From Siphonodentalium dalli (Eukaryota > Mollusca > Scaphopoda > Gadilida > Siphonodentaliidae): a DNA stretch of 64,000 bases. The notes under the pieces are model-generated. The model was given only the letters and a program-made list of their open reading frames with translations, searched no databases and was not told where the DNA came from. The stretch lies in NCBI GenBank assembly GCA_032622095.1, contig CP136066.1:189586816-189650815 (forward strand), written 5' to 3'. Below, piece after piece: positions 56,690-64,000 of the stretch. Within the stretch, counting starts at the first letter, position 1, and each line of letters begins with the position of its first letter. The position numbers and the translations under genes were made by a program.

Positions 56690-56918
56690 GATAACCCTGT
56701 GCCAATGCATTCTTTTATATATGCGAGTCTCCAATAGGGAGCCTCGCATATATAAGAGAATACATTGGCCTAACAATATTTACCTTTATTTTGTAAGCCA
56801 TTGCATATATTCTCTTATATATGAAAGGCTCCCTGTGCAGACTCGCATATACAAGAGAATGCACTGGCACATGATCGTTAATTCTGCATCATCGCAGCTC
56901 CCGTCATTAAAGGGTTAA
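56690..56918. mobile_element. diverged two-hairpin MITE (GGCTCCCTAT subfamily), copy B4
   Basis: Palindromes at about 56702-56770 and 56800-56871 with TCTCCAATAGGGAGCC and GGCTCCCTGTGCAGAC centres. The right end is ATTAAAGGGTTAAT, close to the CCCTTT/TTAA ends of the P family. Confidence 0.8.
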
Positions 56919-57086
56919 TCTTCCCATCCTCCTGCCTTTCTTCCTCTTACTCAATCTTAAATTGTCTTCCACTTCGTACTGACCGCTAAATATACACATG
57001 TATGTATATGTACATTGTTCTTTCCTGTGAGATGGCTCTATATGAACATCTAATTGCTGCGGACACACGCACCAAGTAGCGATGGA

Positions 57087-57637
57087 ATAGTAGGTGTGAC
57101 CATTAGGTGTGGTGGAGTTTGGTTACAATTGATCGTCAATATTACTATGCCTTAGCTAGCCATGTTGCCCGCTGAGTTTCCACAGTGAGTCGACTGGACC
57201 AATTAACCGATTGCGTTTCACCAAGGCTGATATCTACTCATTACGTTTTGCTACATTGTATTCTCTAGGAGATATATAATTGCACGATCGGTCGTCTAGA
57301 AGTGTGTTTGACCGTGGCAATCCTCAGTCACTCACCTATCATGTACGTAGTACGTTTTATTGATATGATCTCAATTTTATCTACTTACATTTCATGCGTA
57401 TTAAGAGAGTTCCCCAATTGCGTTTTTTTTATTTTTGCGACGTTTGCGTGTTGAGTAAAGATCAACAGCGACAAGATATTCAGGTAGATAAATCCTTGAG
57501 AGATCTACCGTGACGCTGGAAGAGCTTGGTAGACTCATTGTGCGAATATACAGCGGGCGACATGGCTAGCTATGCATTGTAATTATGACGACCAATTGTC
57601 ACCAAACTCCACCATAATTAATTGTCACACCTACTAT
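57087..57637. mobile_element. 551-bp MITE with ~87-bp inverted ends
   Basis: GTAGGTGTGACCATTAGGTG and CTAATTGTCACACCTAC-like ends, then GGTGGAGTTTGGTTACAATT, and near the inner border GCTAGCCATGTTGCCCGCTG facing CAGCGGGCGACATGGCTAGC. TA stands on both outer sides, which would fit a Tc1/mariner-type target but is too short to prove it. Confidence 0.85.
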
Positions 57638-57703
57638 ATATACCATCAATACTGTGGTACGTGTGTCCTCAGCCATTGTCTTATTTTGAAACCACAAACT
57701 TAA

Positions 57704-57915
57704 AGATACTCGATCTGATTAAGTGCTCCTCAATTACTATTAATTTGGCTTCGGGGGTAAAAAAATATATGATTCGAGTCGAGGAACCCACTGATCAAAC
57801 CTCAGAGTGATCAGATATCGATTTTTAATTCTTTTATTTTTCACCGCCTGGAACATTTAGTGGCCCAGTAAAAGTCGACGAGAAGATTGTCTCAGGACCA
57901 AGTGTTTAATCAACA
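57704..57915. mobile_element. TTAA-flanked MITE of the AGGTACTCAA family, truncated copy
   Basis: TTAA at 57700-57703, start AGATACTCGATCTG, body GATTCGAGTCGAGGAACCCA and TGGCCCAGTAAAAGTCGACG. The right half is missing. Confidence 0.75.
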
Positions 57916-58087
57916 ACAACTAAGTGTGATAACAATACAGACAGTTGTAAGTTTGATTAAATCAAGTTTGATACAATGATTGTTATCAGAATTAAAGTTT
58001 TCGTATCTAAAAAAGTCACTGACCAAGCCGCCTTTTTACTCTAACGTCCATAACTCTGCAAACACGAATCCGCATACTGGCATTTAG

Positions 58088-58418
58088 CCCTTTACCCAAC
58101 AAAACGGCCAAAACCGGCCAAATAAAGCTTCAACAGCCTAAAATATCTTCGGTCTGTCTCAATAGAACCATACAAATATGGATATCATTGGAACCGGCTC
58201 CTTGACCACATTGTGATAGTTACAGTTATGCCCTGTGCGAATGCATTCTCTTATATATGCGAGTCGACCACAGGTCGCCTCGCATATATAAGAGAATGCA
58301 TTGGCCTAAAAAAAATGTGTTAAGCCAATGCATTCTCTTATATATGCGAGGCGACCTATGGTCGACTCGCATATATAAGAGAATGCATTGGCACAGGGCC
58401 GTTCTGTTGGGTAAAGGG
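58088..58418 (+). mobile_element. piggyBac-like two-hairpin MITE, copy P5 with minimal spacer
   Basis: Right TTAA at 58419-58422; left flank TTAG. The two palindromes (58238-58306 and 58324-58392) are separated by only about 17 bases, against 70-140 in other copies. Confidence 0.9.
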
Positions 58419-58422
58419 TTAA

Positions 58423-59013
58423 CGTATTGGGATCAATACCTGGACTATAAACTAAGTAAATCAATTCACTACAGGTTCTTTTCCATTGGTCTAGCACTCT
58501 TAAGAGGCTGTTACCAACACGCCGATTTTGTGTGATCTATCTCATAAGAGATATTTCTTTGTTATTTTAGAGTGATTGCTCCTTTCTTGTGTTAGCGGTG
58601 ACAGCCGAGGCTACAGTGTAACAATGTGTAAATATTTCACATAAGCCTAATGTGTCAGTAAATTCTGTTCAGAATAATACCCAGGTCTTGAATTTTCTTA
58701 AAATTTGAACGATTGACATTTGTGGTAACTTTTTGTGCAAACTTTAAGTACCTCTAGCAGGGAAACTGGCTGTAAATTTTGTGCTTTTCACATCACACCA
58801 CAACATTCAAACGTTACTGAATGTGGCTACATTTTGTGCCAACATTTTGTACTATATATTTGAATTTATAGGGAAGATATGTGCTGTATTTCTTATGTAA
58901 AACAGACAAGGGTATTGTCCAATCACATCACAAGGTCTATTTTATTCTCCCGTAGTTACAATATTTACACCATTGTAATCGCTAACGCCATCCCCTACAT
59001 TCCGCTGAAAGAT
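58423..59013. other. stretch without recognised gene
   Basis: AT-rich; nothing recognised. A weak ORF at its right end runs into the following MITE. Confidence 0.5.
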
Positions 59014-59016
59014 TTA

Positions 59017-59419
59017 GGGTACGTTCATACACTGGCAAGTTTGCACGGTATGGTTTGCATGAATTGTGTCGTAGAAAACGATATGGTGTCAGAATATGAA
59101 CGAAAACAAGCACATAAAGTGCATCTGTACCACAGCTAACTACGTGCGAAGTAAAATCTCTGTATAGTTCCACCTGTAGCGATGATACCGAATTTTGCCT
59201 GTAAATAGCATGCAATTATATCGCAAGAATAAATCATACAGGTATTTGAAGGCAAATTCCAGTAGCACCGTTACAAGTGGAACTACGTAAATTTTCCTTC
59301 TAATCTTTCGCTTTGGTAAAGATGCATGTTATGTGCATGTTTCCGTTCATATTCTGGCACCATGTGGTTTTCTATGACAAAAACATACCGTGAAAACTTG
59401 CCAGCGCATGAACGTACCC
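59017..59419. mobile_element. PIF/Harbinger-like MITE, 403 bp, TTA target duplication
   Basis: Ends GGGTACGTTCATACACTGGC and GCCAGCGCATGAACGTACCC. TTA stands directly outside both ends (59014-59016, 59420-59422). The inverted identity extends about 200 bp from each end (CAGAATATGAACG, GTGCATCTGTACC, GTTCCACCTGTA), so the whole element folds back. GGG-start ends with TWA duplications are characteristic of PIF/Harbinger. Confidence 0.88.
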
Positions 59420-59965
59420 TTAGAGGATAACATCTACACGGAGTGTACACAAACTAAATTGATAAAAAAAAACAGCAATATGAATAATTATGACACTTGC
59501 TATTTTCGTATCGTATGTGTTATTTCCCTCCCCGATTACCAAGACTTCCCAGAAAATAAGGAATGGCCTTTCCATAGGGGACCATAATGGAAATAAATGG
59601 TCTTACGATTGTTTTCTTATTCTATCCCAAGTGGTATTTGGTCACCTGTTAGTGCCGGACAACTCCTTTACAGTCTTATACCCTGAATAAACGCCATACT
59701 CGTGTTGGGCATTGGTGTACTGCAGAAATGGAAATGTACCATATGATACATCGCATCCTTCCGCAGGTGACCTATGTCCAGTAATAATTTAAAAATTTGA
59801 TATTCTACATTTCACTAATTTCTGTTAATCTGGTACGTGCTATATCACCTATACCATGTATTCCTTTTGTCTATTCATCTTTACATGTAGGTTGTCCTAC
59901 ACTAATGTGTGTTAAAAGACCATTAAAACGTATCTTATCTTATCTATATCTTAATTCCGTCCTAC
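59420..59965. other. stretch without recognised gene
   Basis: Nothing recognised. Confidence 0.5.
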
Positions 59966-60530
59966 ACAAAGGTCCTCAATCCGATTAGAAAGACCCATAT
60001 TATAAAGATACAACAACAACAACAACAACAACAAGGGGAGAGGAGCTTCACTAAGTTTCGTAACTTGTGCTCCGATCCCCTGTGCACCCACAACATCATC
60101 CATATATTCTGTTTGTAAATTATTCCATGTATTTGTGGGTCACAATAAATATGTTCAAACAAAAAACAACAACAACAACAACAACAATATTTCTTAAAAA
60201 TAAGCTTTAGTTATCAGAATCGATTAACTGCAAAAAATAATGCTGACCACTGTCAACTATGGTATCAAATTTCCCAAAAACGTGTGATTTATAAACATTT
60301 TGTTCAACAAAATATGGCCGTATAATTGCTAAAGTATCACGAAATTTTACCGTATTACCACTTGTTTTAGAGTTATCCATCTTCATCCGCAATTTTGACC
60401 GAAACCACCCTTTTCACGGCGTGTTTCTGGGCAGCAATCAATTGAAATAACAAACTTCAATAATCGATATCTGATCACACTTGAGCTTTGATGGGTTGGT
60501 TCCTCGACTCGACTAAAACAGAAGGTAATA
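59966..60530. mobile_element. AGGTACTCAA-family fragments in two orientations with CAA microsatellites
   Basis: AAAGGTCCTCAATCCGATTA at 59968 starts a plus-orientation fragment. 60195-60530 carries the family in minus orientation (AGAGTTATCCATCTTCATCC, TTCCTCGACTCGA). Two (CAA)n runs lie at 60009-60033 and 60165-60186. Confidence 0.7.
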
Positions 60531-62630
60531 CTGTCGCGAGTCACCCATTTTGATAAAGAATTTAGGCTAGTTCACAATCCCAAATATCCAAAGCAATGAA
60601 AACAAGGAGGTGATATGTCAATATGAGTTCAGGTTTAGTTATAGATACACCTATTTATTCACCAGGGGTACATAGTTACATACAGTATAACCATGAATTG
60701 CGCTTAATCGCAAATAATTATGCTTAAGTGCTATTGCTTAACTGCAATTAATTATGAAATGTGAATTTGACCTCTCATAGAAAGGAAATAAACATCTGCT
60801 TATTTGATGGCTATGCTATAATATGTAATATTAGCGAAAATTCTCCGAAATATGGGTGGGTACCTGTAGTTTAAAACATAAAAATAAAGGGGTGTATATA
60901 TACCCGAAAGATGTAGTTAAAACTTTATACAATCGTAATCAAAACTCGGGTGGTGGGGCCCGAAAGTGGCCATAATGAAAAAGAACAGCCATGGGTCCCG
61001 ATTTGTTTTTTCTGAAATTAATCGAATTTTAATTGTTTTTTTAAGTATCAAATTTCACGCTATATACTGGCTGAAATATCAAACTATTGGAAAATACATC
61101 TACACCTCCCACCATCAAAACAATCATGTTGCTACGGCCTTGGTCATGGAGGGCATTGTAATATTCTTGTTCTAACAATATTTCCATAAATGATTTTTTG
61201 GTTAATTACCTTACACGATCTGAACGAATATATGAGAACAAATTGCAAACTGTACTCGGTAACTAAACTTGATCAGTATACTATAGTTGCAACAGAAAAG
61301 CAGTTGCCCAAAAACGTGTCACTGTTAACGAAAGGCAGCCAACCAACTAATCCATTTCGACTCTTGATTCAACAACAAAAACTGTCCGCCGGGTCTGGAG
61401 GATTGGAACTAAATCCCGGGGTGTACAGGACTAACCGGACAGTATTTTCGAGGTGGGTACCTGCATCAAAAGATGAAATTTGGAATTTTGAGACAGTCCG
61501 TGAAAATACTCAAAATATGCATTTGTGGGGGGAAAACAGGCCTTTCGACCTGTATATAGGTTGTTGCGACAGCTGTCTGCGATGAATGTGAAAAGTATGA
61601 TGTTCTGGGATATTTTGGGGAAGAAATCGTCTCGCGGCGATGATTAAATGACATTTTTTCCGCGATCGAACAATGACAACTGACTTAAATTGATCGTCGG
61701 TGTCCGAACATTAGCGAAGAAATATTCACTCACCTTCAGTTGGTCAGATATGGTATCCAAGCGTTTATTTTCCCAAAAAACGGTCAAAAAATGTCAACAA
61801 ATATTTGTCGACAGTTATTTCTCCACCTCGAAATCTACGACTTCCGGTTTTGGTTCGTGTCCGTTGATCCACTGTGTTTACTGTCCATGCAAATCTGTGG
61901 AACCAAATCTTTCAAATTTCCAGCTGTGTGGAATTGATATTTATTGAGGTTTGAATAATCGGTCACCTGCGCGCCATCATAATTAATGTGGTAGTTAGTC
62001 ACAACTCACATGAAATTCTATTACCTTCGTAAACTAAGGCCAACGTTTACGACTGTCATGGAAAATTATCAGACCACTCACTCAAGGCCACGTCGTAGAA
62101 AACGAGTTTCAAAGTTCCCATGTGGCAAATAACGAAACACGATTACATTATGTGCGTTTATGTGCGTTTTATTACAATTATTGTCAATGGCAACATGAAA
62201 TTGAATGGGACACTTGTACTATTTAAGGGTCAGACGCACGTTTTACCAGAATATTCTGGTATTTCAAAATGGATTTTCTCAAAATCTGCCAGGAATTTCT
62301 TTATGAAATTTGGTAAAAACGATTATTTGGTCACAATATTTAAGAACCATCGACCAATTGGATATTATAACCTTATTTACTTTACGTTGATGGCATGACA
62401 AATATTTAAAATTTCACTGTTTTCAGGTACAACAAACTTTTGTAAAATTTATTTCTTTCAATAGTGCAGTTCATATATCCATCATATCATATTTAAAGAT
62501 CATGAGTGGAGACTTAATTATTCTTCATTAATGAAATATAATGATTATTTTCACTGCACATAAAAAAAATTGTTTTCATTGGGCTGGAATATTTGTGACA
62601 GCTTTATTCTTCATTATATTCTGTAGGAGT
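60531..62630. other. stretch without a supported gene
   Basis: ORFs of 85-131 codons occur near 61190-61585 and 61690-61947. The first contains LSAGSGGLELNPGV, a possible decayed 2A-like motif, but no other family mark. No splice structure is convincing. Confidence 0.45.
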
Positions 62631-62631
62631 G

Positions 62632-62760
62632 TGATGCTATATTATGCAATTAAAAATCTAACTCAACATTATGATACAAATGAAGCCTCCTCTCATAGAG
62701 CCAAGATAATATGCTAATTGTTTATTGGAGTTTTGTGTTAAATTATTAATTATTCTAGCA
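62632..62760. repeat. single unamplified relative of the intron 1 satellite
   Basis: ATGCTATATTATG, CTCAACATTATGATACAAAT, GAAGCCTCCTCTCATAGAGC and CTAATTGTTTATTGG follow in the order of a long-head satellite unit. Then TTAAATTATTAATTATTCTA matches the flank right after the array (TTAGATTATTAATTATTCTA at about 46371). It is one copy, not tandem. Confidence 0.85.
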
Positions 62761-64000
62761 GTGATTGGTGCCGAAAGGGACAACAAATAAAATACTATCT
62801 TCAACCTCTCATATGTACGAAAATCGATTGTTTTTTTATGTCTCTCAATTATTGCTCAGATTCTACATATAATGAATGTGATGAAATGAGAAACTCAAGA
62901 TTTTTTGCCAGTTAGATCCAGAGAAATTCTTTGTTGAAAATCTCTTGTCATTTTTGGCTGGATTTAAGCAAAACGTGCGTCTCCCACTTAAGATGCCTTG
63001 TCCGAATTGACATTCGTATCCAGATCATCTAGATTCCGACGACATTACGTTCTTATGTGGGGGGTTCAGTTATTTATAATTAGCAACATTGCGACAAAAT
63101 TGGGTAAAACAGTGACGCGCTGTACTTGAAATGTCATATCAAAACACAGTCGCCATACTCCAGACAATCTTTAAAAAATGTACACCTAACTACTTCCTAT
63201 ACCAATTGATAATACACCTAGACTTTTCGTATAGACGAGTGTTGAAACATTCGCTATTATTGTCAAGAATGACATGAACGAATAGCTAATAGTGGTCGTA
63301 AATTATTTGACGGTCCAAAACACTTTTCGCAGAATTGACTACTATACGAGTCCGCCTGCTGTTCAAACCTCTTGCTTCTCGCAATAAGGTGATATGGTTC
63401 AGTTTGTAATAAATTATTTTGTACTTAATTATGTTGTTATACATGGAAAAACGTGATATCGCCATATCTGTTAACCTCACTTTTCGTCCTGTGTTGGTTC
63501 ATTATGCCAAAGGTATCTATTGAAAAATGCAGTAGCTATTTCTACACTTCTACACAACTGACTTCTCCGTTTTATAGCATAAATGCCTTTCTCCCACACA
63601 TTATTATGTGATTTTAGATACTGATTCATCTGTACCGGATGAATACCCACATGTTTCAAGGAGTCTATACACCCCGCAAACTAAATTAGACCTCCCTCGT
63701 CGCCATGTCCCATGCGCTCTCATAAAACAAAGTATACTCTGCTCCATCCTAACCGTCGCCCTATCTATCTGATTACATTATACAGTACTCTATCCTAACC
63801 GTTGGTCACCCTATCTCATTAGATGCTTTCATTTGACGTCATCCATCTCTTGATGCAAATGAATGATGCTCGTCGTGCCACACTGCATTTATAACGTCTG
63901 GTATTCACGTTCCCTGGAGCAGGCCGAACCCACGCCTATTTATTAGCCAATCGATTTGATTTATATATATAGCGTATAGGGAGTACGAGGATAGTTTCCG
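62761..64000. other. right-edge stretch without recognised gene
   Basis: AT-rich. CCTAACCGTCGCCCTATCTA and CCTAACCGTTGGTCACCCTA near 63738 and 63795 form a small direct repeat. No exon recognised. Confidence 0.5.

Noticed and set aside
29452-58535. Recurring peptide ANAFSYICESTIGRLAYIREC in many ORFs
   Set aside because: It is the translation of the 70-bp palindrome of the two-hairpin MITEs and appears on both strands; the recurrence reflects the DNA repeat, not a protein family.

Overview
The window looks like nuclear DNA of an invertebrate animal. It is AT-rich, its genes are split by large introns, and it is packed with short DNA transposons, hairpin repeats, minisatellites and decayed LINEs. 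A divergent nicotinic-type receptor gene, an NRF-6-like acyltransferase N-terminus and very many foldback MITEs would suit a lophotrochozoan such as a mollusc. That placement is inference and has not been tested by any search.

The main gene is on the minus strand, from 52977 down to 17611. It is a complete Cys-loop ligand-gated ion channel subunit of nicotinic acetylcholine receptor type. I could resolve all seven coding exons: 52932-52977, 38319-38479, 36973-37017, 29242-29348, 23487-23667, 21501-21828 and 17611-17951. Every junction has GT and AG borders and a compatible reading phase, giving a predicted 402-residue protein. It keeps the signal peptide, the 13-residue Cys loop, the RRKP/TM1 start, the GEK motif before TM2, and TM4. 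It lacks the vicinal cysteine pair and several aromatic ligand-box residues, so it is a non-alpha, divergent subunit. A second minus-strand gene runs off the left edge (1-677). It carries the extracellular NRF domain of nose-resistant-to-fluoxetine / acyltransferase-3 proteins. A signal-peptide exon at 3250-3449 may be its first exon.

From 0.8 to 6.2 kb there is a 550-bp direct duplication, small tandem repeats and one arm of a large inverted repeat. A CR1/Jockey-like reverse transcriptase pseudogene lies at 6.5-8.2 kb, and a degenerate minisatellite at 9.3-10.3 kb. The second arm of the inverted repeat is at 10.3-12.0 kb. At 14.1-16.5 kb there is a repeat bearing nuclear-receptor-type half-sites, a LINE whose two parts face opposite ways, and a 302-bp GC-rich foldback element.

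From 17.6 to 53 kb is the receptor gene. Its introns hold a 48-bp tandem repeat, several MITE families and a second minisatellite field. Intron 1 holds a 5.5-kb satellite of 46/51-bp units and a nearly perfect 206-bp palindrome. From 53 to 64 kb are more MITEs, including a PIF/Harbinger-like element with TTA target duplications, and a single unamplified relative of the intron 1 satellite. No second confident gene was found on that side.

Three separate MITE families are flanked by TTAA. Two of them begin CCCTTT, as piggyBac-type ends do. One family carries two 70-bp palindromes per copy. No rRNA, tRNA, CRISPR array or prokaryotic operon was seen.
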